64,000 nucleotides of DNA, from contig CAVOHR010000002.1 of assembly GCA_963695835.1 (NCBI GenBank), positions 248,001-312,000 on the forward strand, read 5' to 3'. The notes beneath the pieces were generated by a model. It did no database searches. It worked only from the letters and a program-made list of their open reading frames with translations, and was not told the DNA's origin. The position numbers and the translations under genes were made by a program. Positions 38,508 through 46,464 of this stretch are shown here, one piece after another. Position 1 is the first letter of the stretch; each line of letters starts with the position of its first letter. This DNA comes from VRUE01 sp963695835. GTDB lineage: Bacteria > Actinomycetota > Thermoleophilia > Solirubrobacterales > 70-9.

Positions 38508-39197
38508 CTATGCCAGCAGCGTGATGACCCCGCGGGCAATCATCAGGAGACCGAGGATCGTGGCCACGCGCACCCCCCAGACGCGGCCGTGTTCGCGCAG
38601 CTTGTACTTGAAGCGCTCGATCGCCTTCGGCGTCCAGTCTGGGGCGAAGGTATAGGCGAGCAGCGGGACCTCCAGCAGCATCAGCATGATCACGTTGAAG
38701 GCAAGGACGACGGCGACCGTGACGGGATCGGCGAGGTTCTCGTCGGAGATCCGGTAGAGGGCGGTGATGTAGGTGGCGCCGGGCAGCGTGAGGAGGGCGC
38801 CGACGACAAAGGTGGTCCGGGCCGAGCCGCGGCCCAGAGCCTGCTGCCAGCGCGGCGGGCCCTGCTTGACCTGGCCCTTCGCCGCCTTGCGCTCGCGACG
38901 CCGCTCGACCAGCCTCTGATCGCGCCCTGAGCGGAGCACGAAGGCGATCACCAGCGCCAGGCAGCCGAGGGCGATGTCCTCGCAGGGCCCGAGCGTGACC
39001 TGCGTCGTCTTCGTCAGGCCCGCGTGGCGCAGCGCGAAGACGATGACGAGCCCGAGCGTGACGCTGGTCATCGCCGCCCCGAGCAGGTAGCCGAGCAGCA
39101 GCCGCTTCGGGTGCGGCAGCATCAGCATCACCGTGGTAGCCGCCAGCAGGGTCGGATAGAGCGCCGCCAGGAATGCGAGGAAGAAGACGTCGCCCAA
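38508..39197 (-). CDS. GAP/Sap family integral membrane protein
   Basis: A 229-residue protein with six hydrophobic segments of the LysE-like GAP (sulfolipid-addressing Sap) family. Visible features are the N-terminal FFLAFLAALYPTLLAATTVM with Pro, RLLLGYLLGAAMTSVTLGLV, a charged cytoplasmic loop (RRRERKAAKGQVKQG), VVGALLTLPGATYITAL and VLAFNVIMLMLLEVPLLAY. In mycobacteria relatives export cell-wall glycolipids; the substrate here is unknown. Its stop codon follows the repeat element without a gap. Confidence 0.8.
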   Translation of the reverse strand: MGDVFFLAFLAALYPTLLAATTVMLMLPHPKRLLLGYLLGAAMTSVTLGLVIVFALRHAGLTKTTQVTLGPCEDIALGCLALVIAFVLRSGRDQRLVERRRERKAAKGQVKQGPPRWQQALGRGSARTTFVVGALLTLPGATYITALYRISDENLADPVTVAVVLAFNVIMLMLLEVPLLAYTFAPDWTPKAIERFKYKLREHGRVWGVRVATILGLLMIARGVITLLA

Positions 39198-39217
39198 GGT
39201 GATGCGACCCTATACGG

Positions 39218-39267
39218 ACGTGCCGGTGGTTAGACCCCCCATATGGGCACTCGATCACCGGCACGTC
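39218..39267. promoter_or_regulatory. Inverted repeat between divergent genes, possible operator
   Basis: The arms 39218-39229 and 39256-39267 (GACGTGCCGGTG and its complement) are perfect 12-base inverted repeats, 26 bases apart, in the 89-base gap between the divergent GAP-family and osmC starts. The spacing suits a regulator dimer or tetramer controlling one or both genes. The regulator is not known. Confidence 0.5.
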
Positions 39268-39286
39268 GGGTGGGTAGGCTGAGGCG

Positions 39287-39796
39287 ATGGACCGCGAGGA
39301 GCTGCGCTCGATTCAGGCGCCGCTGAAGGAGCGCTACGCCGAGCAGCCCGGGGCGGCGGTGGTCACGCTGCGCGCGAGCGGCAGCCTCGGCGAGGGCGTC
39401 AGCTGCGCGGTCGACACGGGCCGCGCCCTCGCCGAAGCGGGCCTGCATCCGGCCTCCGGCGGTGACGGCACCCGGCTCTGCTCGGGCGACATGCTGCTCG
39501 AGGCGCTGGTCGCCTGCGCCGGCGTCACCCTCCGGGCGGTCGCCACCTCGCTCGGGATCGCGGTCGAGTCGGGCACCGTCCGCGCCGAGGGCGAGCTCGA
39601 CTTCCGCGGCACCCTGGCGGTCGACCGCGACGCCCCGGTCGGCTTCCGCGCGATCCGCCTCTCCTTCGACCTCGACACCGACGCAAGCGAGGAGGAGCTC
39701 GACACCCTGCTGAAGCTGACCGAGCGCTACTGCGTCGTCTTCCAGACCCTCAGCACCCCGCCCGAGCTGTCGGCGACTTTCGCGACGAAGCCGTAG
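39287..39796 (+). CDS. OsmC family protein
   Basis: A 169-residue OsmC/Ohr-fold protein. The fold includes LCSGDMLLEALVACAGVTLR, in which the Cys in VACAG matches the peroxidatic-type Cys of the family, and LDTLLKLTERYCVVFQTL, which holds the second Cys before VVFQTL. These two cysteines fit thiol-dependent peroxidase activity on organic hydroperoxides. The ATG at 39287 follows an inverted repeat that may be its control site. No OhrR-type regulator is adjacent. Confidence 0.85.
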   Translation: MDREELRSIQAPLKERYAEQPGAAVVTLRASGSLGEGVSCAVDTGRALAEAGLHPASGGDGTRLCSGDMLLEALVACAGVTLRAVATSLGIAVESGTVRAEGELDFRGTLAVDRDAPVGFRAIRLSFDLDTDASEEELDTLLKLTERYCVVFQTLSTPPELSATFATKP

Positions 39797-40047
39797 CGGA
39801 CTTCTTCCATTCCGCGCGCCACACGCGCGTCGGCGAGGGCTTCGTCAAAGGGACACTCCCCGCCATCGCGGCGCTTATCATCGTGGTGTGGAGTTGATGG
39901 AACGACTGACGAGCTTTCCCTGGCCGATCACGTTGGCCGGCGGGACGCTTCACATGGAGATGCGATCCTGGGTCGAGCGGCATCACGACCACGGCGGATA
40001 GCCGTGCAAGAGGCGTGCTCGGCCGCGATCCGGTCGATCGTGCTCTA
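39797..40047. other. Intergenic stretch with one doubtful 34-residue frame
   Basis: No gene of a recognised family is present in these 251 bases. A plus-strand frame 39897-40001 could encode MERLTSFPWPITLAGGTLHM and 14 more residues with a His-rich end; it has no clear ribosome-binding site, so I do not call it a gene. Confidence 0.4.
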
Positions 40048-40405
40048 TGGAGGCGGTGGGATTCGAACCCACGTGCCTGGTCGTAGCGCGAAGGTCTCTA
40101 CAGGTTTAGCCGGCGCTTGGTTCTCGTCTCCCGGGGTCCGCGCCGGCGGGCACTGCGGGAGACAGAGCCCTCTGAGATGTCCCCTGGCGGACGGGGCGAT
40201 CCGCTCGGGTGAGCCCGCAATTGAAGCCGGTGCCCCTCTCCGCGGGCGGGAGAGGGCCGACTCTCACTCACTTAGATCTAACTAAGCAGCGAGGGCGAAC
40301 TCATGGTCCGCACGTATTGGTTGGTGCCGGTGTTTAACGAGGCCTCCGGCAACCTCGACCTGCAACCGTTCGCACGGATCGACCAGGTCGAAGCCTGTCG
40401 CCCCC
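40048..40405 (-). ncRNA. ssrA: Transfer-messenger RNA
   Basis: tmRNA rescues stalled ribosomes together with SmpB. The 5' end (GGGGGCGACAGGCTTCGAC) and the 3' end (GTGGGTTCGAATCCCACC followed by GCCTCCA) form the tRNA-like acceptor and T arm; GGGGGCG pairs with CGCCTCC. The tag frame is 40311-40282: GCG as resume codon, then codons giving ADHEFALAA and a TAG stop. The bases before it (GGCCTCGTTAAACACCGGCA, then a short A-rich link) align with the first pseudoknot and upstream link of E. coli tmRNA. The final A of the annotated end is part of CCA encoded in the gene. The smpB gene lies 1.8 kb upstream on the same strand. Confidence 0.93.
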
Positions 40406-40511
40406 GTGCTATGTGCTTCCGATTGTACGCTGCCCGGGATCTCGGCCGCGAGGTCGAGGCGGTCGCCGAAGGTCTCGGCTCGCCGCGGCACCTCCCGCCC
40501 GGTACGGGCCC

Positions 40512-42203
40512 TCAAACGCGCGAGCGCCGCTTCAGATCTTCGGCAAACTCCCGCGGCAGCCCCGGGATCTCGTCGAGTTCCTCGGTCGACCGGAAGCGGC
40601 CGACGCGCTCGCGATGGGCGAGCAGGCGGGTCGCCTGGGTGACCGAGAGGCCGTGGCCGCGGAGCTGTTCGAAGGTGACGTTGTTGAGTTCGATCGTCTC
40701 GCCCGAAGGCGCGCCGGTCGGGCCCGGCTCCGGCACGGACGGCGGGCCGGGCTGTGGAGGCGGCTGCGGCGGCCCCGGGGGCGAACCGGGTGCGGGTGGA
40801 GGCGGCTGCGGCGGCGGCATCGGCTCGGGGACCGGAGCAGGGGTCGGCTCGGGCACGGGCGCCGGCATCGGCTCGGGGACCGGAGCCGGGGTCGGCTCGG
40901 GCACGGGCGCCGGCATCGGCTCTTGCGCAGGCGGCGGGGCCGGCTGCGCTTCGACGGCCCCGAGCACGGCGCGCTCGGCTTCGGCGGCGCGGCGCTCGGC
41001 TTCGCGGGCCCGCTCCTCCGCCTGGGCGACGCTCTGCTCGATCTCACGCAACTGCTGCCGGCGCTCGTCCTCCTCCGCTTGCAGCTTCGAGAGGCGCTCG
41101 GCCTCGGCGGCGCGCCGTTCGGCCGCCTTGGTCCGCTCCTCGATCTGCCGCAGGCGCTCCTGCGCGTCGGCCAGCGCCCGCTCCTGCGCTTCGTGCCCCT
41201 GCTTGAGCCGCTGTTCGGCCGTCTGCAGGTCCGGGCTCGGCGCGGGCGGCGGCGCGGGGGTGGGCGGCGCGGGCGCGGCGGCCATGCTCTGGGTGGTCTG
41301 GCCCGGCTCGGCCCGGGCGCGCCGCTCGTCGGCTTCGCGCTGCATCCGCTCGGCCGCCTCGATGCGGCGGTCGGCCTCGGCGCGGATCCGCTCCTCCTCG
41401 TGCTGGATCTCCGCCACCTTGTCCTGCACCCGCCGTTCGGCGATCGCCGGGTCGTAGCCGCTGACCGGCGGCGCGGCCGGCGGTGGCGCGACAGCCTCGC
41501 CGGGCGGCGGCGGGACCGGGGGCGCCGGCGGGGGCGGAGGCGCCGGCGGGGGCGGCGGGGTGCCCGGCGGCGCAGGTACCTGCGCCGGTTGAGCCTGGCC
41601 CGGCGAAGGCTGGGCCCCGGGAGGAGGGGGCTGCGGCGAGACCGGCGGCGGCTGCGGCGCGGTGACGCTCGCCTGAGCGCGCTGCTGCTGCAGCAGCGCC
41701 CGCTCCCGATCGGCCCTTGCCGCGGCCAGCGCGCGCTCGGCCTTCGCCGCTTCGCGCTTCGCCTTGCGGCCGGAGAACAGCCCTCCGCCGCCTGAGCCTC
41801 CGCGCCGTTCGGCCTTCTTCTTCGCCCGCTCGTCGCGGCGCCGCTTCGCTTCCTCCCTGCTGCGCTTGCGGTGCTCCGCCCGCGCCGATCGCTGCTGCTC
41901 GCGTGCCCGCTTGCGTTTCTCCCTGCCGCTCGGCGGCGCCCCGGCCGCGGTCGGCGTCGCTTTGCCCGGCGGGCCCAGGGGCGAGGGCGGCGGCGGGGCG
42001 GGCGGCGGCGATTTCCGCGCCGCCGGCGCCGCGGGCTGCGCCGCCGGCCTTGCGCCGGCGTCGGCCTTCTGCCGCTTTTCCTTGCTGCGCCGCTGGACGA
42101 TGCTGATCGCCAGCAGGAGCAGGAGGATCGCGACGACGAGCCCGGCGACGAGGTACTGGATGTTGTCGCTGACGAAGGAAGCGATCAGCATGAACTGACT
42201 CAT
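40512..42203 (-). CDS. Membrane-anchored coiled-coil protein with proline repeats and HhH end
   Basis: An unusual 563-residue protein. It begins with one membrane helix (YLVAGLVVAILLLLLAISIV), then a strongly basic region (REKRKRAREQQRSARAEHRK), a Pro-rich stretch, a long charged Ala/Glu/Arg coiled coil (about residues 250-430), a Pro-rich tandem repeat built from PAPVPEPTPAPVPEPM-like units, and a C-terminal helix-hairpin-helix of the ComEA/Mitofilin-like kind (TFEQLRGHGLSVTQATRLLA, FRSTEELDEIPGLPREFAED). The architecture suggests a membrane-tethered nucleic-acid or envelope scaffold. It lies between smpB and ssrA with an 11-base gap to smpB. I know no characterised homologue. Confidence 0.75.
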   Translation of the reverse strand: MSQFMLIASFVSDNIQYLVAGLVVAILLLLLAISIVQRRSKEKRQKADAGARPAAQPAAPAARKSPPPAPPPPSPLGPPGKATPTAAGAPPSGREKRKRAREQQRSARAEHRKRSREEAKRRRDERAKKKAERRGGSGGGGLFSGRKAKREAAKAERALAAARADRERALLQQQRAQASVTAPQPPPVSPQPPPPGAQPSPGQAQPAQVPAPPGTPPPPPAPPPPPAPPVPPPPGEAVAPPPAAPPVSGYDPAIAERRVQDKVAEIQHEEERIRAEADRRIEAAERMQREADERRARAEPGQTTQSMAAAPAPPTPAPPPAPSPDLQTAEQRLKQGHEAQERALADAQERLRQIEERTKAAERRAAEAERLSKLQAEEDERRQQLREIEQSVAQAEERAREAERRAAEAERAVLGAVEAQPAPPPAQEPMPAPVPEPTPAPVPEPMPAPVPEPTPAPVPEPMPPPQPPPPAPGSPPGPPQPPPQPGPPSVPEPGPTGAPSGETIELNNVTFEQLRGHGLSVTQATRLLAHRERVGRFRSTEELDEIPGLPREFAEDLKRRSRV

Positions 42204-42213
42204 AGCCCCGAAG

Positions 42214-42690
42214 CTACCTCATTCTGCCCTTGAATTCGCGCTCGACCTCGCGCCGCACGTCGCGATCCGCGATCTCGCGCCGCCGGTCGCGGCCCTCCTT
42301 GCCCCGGGCCAGCGCCAGCTCGACCTTCGCCCGCGATCCCTTGAAGTAGATCCGGGTCGGGATCAGGGTCAGGCCGCGCTCCGCCGTCTTGCCGACCAGG
42401 CGCTCGATCTCGCCCCGGTGCAGGAGCAGCTTGCGCGGGCGCTCCGGCTCGTGGTTCTCGCGGCTCGCCGGCTCGTAGGGCGGGATGTGCAGGTTGCGAA
42501 GCCAGACCTCGCCGTCGTCGACGACGGCGTAGGCGTCGGTCATCTGCGCCTTGCCGTTGCGCAGCGACTTCACCTCGGAGCCGCGCAGGACGATCCCCGC
42601 CTCGAGCTTCTCGACCAGCTCGAATTTTTGCCGCGCGCGGCGGTTGGTGGCGACGTCGCCGGACGCCGGCGCGCGTTTCTTCTTAGCCAT
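42214..42690 (-). CDS. smpB: SsrA-binding protein SmpB
   Basis: SmpB delivers tmRNA to stalled ribosomes and mimics the missing codon-anticodon pair. The 158-residue protein has the OB-fold markers ATNRRARQKFELVEKLEAGI, LRGSEVKSLRNGKAQM, YAVVDDGEVWLRNLHIPPY, LLLHRGEIERL and TLIPTRIYFKG, with a basic tail containing DRRREIADRDVRREVER that fits the mRNA channel. It overlaps the exonuclease stop by eight bases. Its RNA partner ssrA is on the same strand 1.8 kb downstream. Confidence 0.97.
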   Translation of the reverse strand: MAKKKRAPASGDVATNRRARQKFELVEKLEAGIVLRGSEVKSLRNGKAQMTDAYAVVDDGEVWLRNLHIPPYEPASRENHEPERPRKLLLHRGEIERLVGKTAERGLTLIPTRIYFKGSRAKVELALARGKEGRDRRREIADRDVRREVEREFKGRMR

Positions 42691-44296
42691 CCGCCGGCTC
42701 CAGATCCACCCGCCCGCGCGGCGCTTCGACTCCGGTCACCTGGACGGATATCGGGTCGCCGAGGCGCAGCCTGCGCTTCGACTCGCCGCCGACCAGCGCG
42801 GTCTCGGTCGCGTTGAGGTCGAAGCGCTCGGCGCCGCCGAGGCGCCGCGCCGGCAGGAAGCCCTCGTAGACATCGCCCAGCTCGCCGCCGAAGCCGACGA
42901 AGGCGCCGGCCCTGATCAGGCCCGAGACCTCGCCCTCGAAGGCGGACTCGCGGCCGCGCTCCCCCAGCTCTCGCTCGAGCAGGAAGGCGGCGCAGACGTC
43001 GTCCGCCCGGCGCTCGATCCGCACCGACTCGCGCTCGCGCTCGGAGCAGTGCCAGGCGGCCTCGCGCGCCTCGGCCGCGCTCGGCGCCGCCTCGCCCTCC
43101 CCCAGAACGGCCAGCAGGGCGCGGTGGACGACGAGGTCGGGGTAGCGGCGGATCGGCGAGGTGAAGTGGCAGTAGGCGGCGCTGCCGAGCCCGGCGTGGC
43201 CGCTGTTGCGCTCGCTGTACCGCGCCTGCTTTAGGGAGCGGAGCACGAGCGATGTATACGCGTCGCGGCCGTGCCCGCGACGCGTGGCCTCCTGCATCAC
43301 CAGGCGGCTCGCCTCGGCCGCCGCCTCGGCGGCCTGGCGCGGCGCCAGGCCCTGACGCAGCGGCGGCGTCGGGATCTCGAGGTCTCCCAGCTGCTCGATC
43401 AGCCGTTCGATCCGCGGCGGGTCGGGCTGGGCGTGGACGCGGTAGATCGCCGGCGCCCGCTTGCGCTCCAGCAGCTGCGCCACCTGCTCGTTGGCGAGGA
43501 TCATCAGCCGCTCGATCAGGCGGTGCGACTCGGTCTGGGCGACGCCGCGCGCGCCGCTGACGTCGCCGGACGCGTCGAAGCGGAACTCCGGCTCGAAGGA
43601 CTCGACGTCGAGGCTGGTCGAGCCGCGCCGCTCGCCCAGCGCCGCCGCCGCCTCGCGCGCCACCGCCAGCGGCTCGGCGACCGCCTGCGGCGCTTCGGCG
43701 CGGCCGGAGAAGACGACATCGAGCTGGTCGTAGTCGAGCCGCGCGTCGGAGCGGATGCGGCTGCGGTAGAAGCTCGCCGCGGCCGGCCTGCCGCCCGCTC
43801 CCAGCTCGATCTCCGCCGTCACCGCGAGGCGCTCGACGCCCGGCGCCAGGCTGCACGCCTCCTCGCTCAGCGCGTGCGGCAGCATCGGCTCGACCGTGCC
43901 CGGCGCGTAGGTGCTGTTGCCGCGGCGCCGCGCCTCGCGGTCGAGCGGCGAGCCGGGCGGCACGTGGGCGGCGACGTCGGCGATGTGGATCCAGAGCCGC
44001 AGCGCGTCTCCCTCGCGCCGCGCCGATACCGCGTCGTCGAAGTCGCGCGCCGTCGCCGGGTCGACCGTGAAGGTCGGCAGGTCGACCAGGTCGCGGCGCG
44101 GCAGCTCGCGAGACCCCGCCGCCGCGGCCGCCTTCCCCGCTTCGACCTCCAGCGCGGCGCGGAAGCCGCGCCACTCCAGCTCGTCGCGCAGCAGCGCCTC
44201 GACCGCCTCGCGCGCGGTCCTCGGCGCGCTCCGCGGGCGCCGCCGGCCGCGCGCGCGCTGCCGGTTGCGGTAATGCCGCCAGTCGGGCCGGCTCAC
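42683..44296 (-). CDS. RNB-domain 3'-5' exoribonuclease
   Basis: A 537-residue RNase II/R-type exonuclease. The active site is in TFTVDPATARDFDDAVSARR with the four Asp ligands, then WIHIADVAAHV, NSTYAPGTVEPMLPHAL and the late HFTSPIRRYPDLVVHRALL. It starts at GTG 44296 and lacks the N-terminal cold-shock domains of RNase R; a C-terminal S1-like segment (SAFEGEVSGLIRAGAFVGFG) is present. The location directly before smpB and ssrA fits a part in degrading RNA at stalled ribosomes, as RNase R does in E. coli. Confidence 0.93.
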   Translation of the reverse strand: MSRPDWRHYRNRQRARGRRRPRSAPRTAREAVEALLRDELEWRGFRAALEVEAGKAAAAAGSRELPRRDLVDLPTFTVDPATARDFDDAVSARREGDALRLWIHIADVAAHVPPGSPLDREARRRGNSTYAPGTVEPMLPHALSEEACSLAPGVERLAVTAEIELGAGGRPAAASFYRSRIRSDARLDYDQLDVVFSGRAEAPQAVAEPLAVAREAAAALGERRGSTSLDVESFEPEFRFDASGDVSGARGVAQTESHRLIERLMILANEQVAQLLERKRAPAIYRVHAQPDPPRIERLIEQLGDLEIPTPPLRQGLAPRQAAEAAAEASRLVMQEATRRGHGRDAYTSLVLRSLKQARYSERNSGHAGLGSAAYCHFTSPIRRYPDLVVHRALLAVLGEGEAAPSAAEAREAAWHCSERERESVRIERRADDVCAAFLLERELGERGRESAFEGEVSGLIRAGAFVGFGGELGDVYEGFLPARRLGGAERFDLNATETALVGGESKRRLRLGDPISVQVTGVEAPRGRVDLEPADG

Positions 44297-44354
44297 AGAA
44301 GAACCTTCCGCTGTTCTTTGTCGGCATATAGCGCGGTCAAGGCACACCGGAAGC

Positions 44355-45536
44355 TCATCGTTCGGTCGCCGGCACCCCCAGGGCGCGTTCGAGCGCCTCG
44401 TCGCGCGCGGTTCGCGGAACGTCGCGGACCTCGATGTCCGGGTGGATGCCCTTGCCGGCCAGGTTGACGCCCTCCGGCGTGAAGTACTCACCGACGGTCA
44501 GCTTCAACGCGCCGCCGTTGGAGAGGCCGACCTCCTGCTGGAAGACGCCCTTGCCGTAGGAGCGGGTGCCGACCGTCCTCGCGCCGGCGTCGTCGGCCAG
44601 CGCCGCGGCGAGGATCTCGGCCGCCGAGGCGGTGTTGCGGTCGATCAGGATCGCGGTCGGCAGCGGCGGCAGGTTGCCCCCCCTGGTCTTGTAGACGGCG
44701 TCGCCCTGGCTGCGCGACCTGGTCGAGACCACCGTTTCCCCCTTCGGCAGGAAGACGCTCGCGGTCAGCACCGCCTCGTCGAGCAGGCCGCCGCCGTTGC
44801 CGCGCAGGTCGAGCACCAGGCCCTTCGCGCCGTGCGTCTGGAGCCTGCGCAGCTGCGCCGCCACCGCCCCGTGCACGCCGTCGGTGAAGGACGCCATCCG
44901 CAGGTAGCCGAGCTTGCGGCCGTGCACCGTCTTCAGCCGGCTGCTGACCACCGGCACCGAGATCTGCTCGCGGGTCAGCTTCACCGGCCGCGGCCTGGCG
45001 TGCGGGCCGCTGCGCACCCCGACCGTCACCTCGGTCCCTTCCGGCCCCTTGATCCGGTCGGCCGCCGCTTCGGTGCTGAGCCCGGCGATCGAGCGGCCGT
45101 CGACCGAGACGATCGCGTCCCCCACCTCGATCCCCGCCCGTTCGGCCGGCGAGCCCTTGAAGACGCTCTGCACGCTGAGGCCGTCCTTCGCCTTCGTCAC
45201 CCCGAGCCCGACCCCGGAGAAGCGCCCCTCGATCTCCTCGTTGAAGCGGCCGAGCGCCCGCGGCGAGAAGTATTCGGAGAAGCGGTCGTGGTGGCTGCGG
45301 CGCAGACCCCGCACCATGCCCTGTAGCGAGGAGTCGATCAGTTCGTGCCCGGCGACCGGCCGGTAGTAGTCGTCTTCGATCAGCTCGGTCGCTTCGGCGG
45401 TCAGGCCGGCCGATTCGTCGACGAAGGCGCCGCGCAGGAACGGCGGCATCTTCGCCGGGTGGCCGCCGATCCAGAGCCCGGCGGCGAGCATGACCAGCAG
45501 CGCGGCCGTCAGGCCCAGCGTACGGCCGATCCTCAT
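44355..45536 (-). CDS. S41 family carboxy-terminal processing protease
   Basis: A 393-residue envelope protease with one N-terminal membrane helix (LGLTAALLVMLAAGLWIGG), a CtpA-type N-terminal helical region, a PDZ domain (FSGVGLGVTKAKDGLSVQSV) and the tail-specific catalytic domain: GLVLDLRGNGGGLLDEAV, ILIDRNTASAAEILAAAL with the nucleophile Ser, and TRSYGKGVFQQEV with the general-base Lys. In other bacteria the gene follows ftsEX, as here (seven bases after ftsX). A role in cell-wall hydrolase control is known for relatives; the direct substrate is not. Confidence 0.93.
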   Translation of the reverse strand: MRIGRTLGLTAALLVMLAAGLWIGGHPAKMPPFLRGAFVDESAGLTAEATELIEDDYYRPVAGHELIDSSLQGMVRGLRRSHHDRFSEYFSPRALGRFNEEIEGRFSGVGLGVTKAKDGLSVQSVFKGSPAERAGIEVGDAIVSVDGRSIAGLSTEAAADRIKGPEGTEVTVGVRSGPHARPRPVKLTREQISVPVVSSRLKTVHGRKLGYLRMASFTDGVHGAVAAQLRRLQTHGAKGLVLDLRGNGGGLLDEAVLTASVFLPKGETVVSTRSRSQGDAVYKTRGGNLPPLPTAILIDRNTASAAEILAAALADDAGARTVGTRSYGKGVFQQEVGLSNGGALKLTVGEYFTPEGVNLAGKGIHPDIEVRDVPRTARDEALERALGVPATER

Positions 45537-45543
45537 GCGGTGC

Positions 45544-46461
45544 TCAGACCTTGAGGAAGCGGCGCAGGGTGACGCCGGAGCCGACCGCCGAGACCAGCAC
45601 CGCGGCGCCGAAGAGGATCGCGACCAGGGCCGGGAAGGAGAGCGTGGTGCTGTTCTGCGCGGCGAGGAAGCCGATGCTGTTGCTCAGCGGGTCGACGATC
45701 GTCAGCTTGCCCAGCCACAGGACAAGTATGGCCACCAGGCCGCCCGTGAAGCCGACGACGACGCCCTCGATCATGAACGGCCAGCGGATGAACCAGCGGG
45801 TGGCGCCGACCAGCCGCATCACCTCGACCTCGCGCCGGCGGGTGTAGATCGAGAGCCGGATCGTGTTGCCGACCAGCATCAGCGAGGCGACGATCAGCAG
45901 CGCGGTGATCACGGTCAGGACGATCTTCAGCGCGCTCGTCACCTGCTCGATCTTCTGCGAGTCTTCCTGGCGGTCGAAGACGTCCTGGACGATCGGCGAG
46001 ATCGGCTGCGGCCTGCCGCTCGGGCCGGGCGGCGTAACCGCCGCGCGCACCGCATCGAGGTTGCTCGCGTCGTCGGCCTTGACCTCGAAGTTGGCCGGCA
46101 GCGGGTTGGCGTGAAGCTGGGTCAGCAGTTCGCCGCTCTTCTGCTTGCCGAGGTCTTCCTTCAGTTCGTCCAGCGCCTCGGCCTTGGTGATCAGCTTGAC
46201 CGACTCGACGTGCGGGATCGCCTCCAGCTTGCGCTCGAGCTGGCTGGTTTCCGCGCGGGTCGCGTCGTCGTAGATCGCCACCCGGAACTCGAGGCTTTCG
46301 CGGACTTCGTTGCTCTTCGCCTGGGTGGTCTGGAAGACCGGGATCAGGACGCCGAGCAGGATCACGGTGACGATCGTGGTGACGACGGCCGCCATGCTCG
46401 GGGCGCCGTTGCGGCGCAGCGCCCGGAACGCCTCGCGGATGAAGAAGAGGAGCCTCGACAT
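45544..46461 (-). CDS. ftsX: Cell division protein FtsX
   Basis: The membrane half of the FtsEX complex, which activates peptidoglycan hydrolases at the septum. The 305-residue protein has a short cytoplasmic N-terminus (FFIREAFRALRRNGAPSMAA), helix 1, an extracellular loop of about 150 residues and three C-terminal helices: VLTVITALLIVASLMLV, IEGVVVGFTGGLVAILVLWL and FPALVAILFGAAVLVSAVGS. The coupling-type sequence YTRRREVEVMRLVGATRWF precedes helix 3. It begins three bases after the ftsE stop. Confidence 0.96.
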   Translation of the reverse strand: MSRLLFFIREAFRALRRNGAPSMAAVVTTIVTVILLGVLIPVFQTTQAKSNEVRESLEFRVAIYDDATRAETSQLERKLEAIPHVESVKLITKAEALDELKEDLGKQKSGELLTQLHANPLPANFEVKADDASNLDAVRAAVTPPGPSGRPQPISPIVQDVFDRQEDSQKIEQVTSALKIVLTVITALLIVASLMLVGNTIRLSIYTRRREVEVMRLVGATRWFIRWPFMIEGVVVGFTGGLVAILVLWLGKLTIVDPLSNSIGFLAAQNSTTLSFPALVAILFGAAVLVSAVGSGVTLRRFLKV

Positions 46462-46464
46462 CGG

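Noticed and set aside
40004..40515. Short open frames on both strands over 40004-40515
   Set aside because: They overlie the tmRNA gene, whose ends and tag frame are clear; one minus-strand frame merely reads through the tag (EFALAA).
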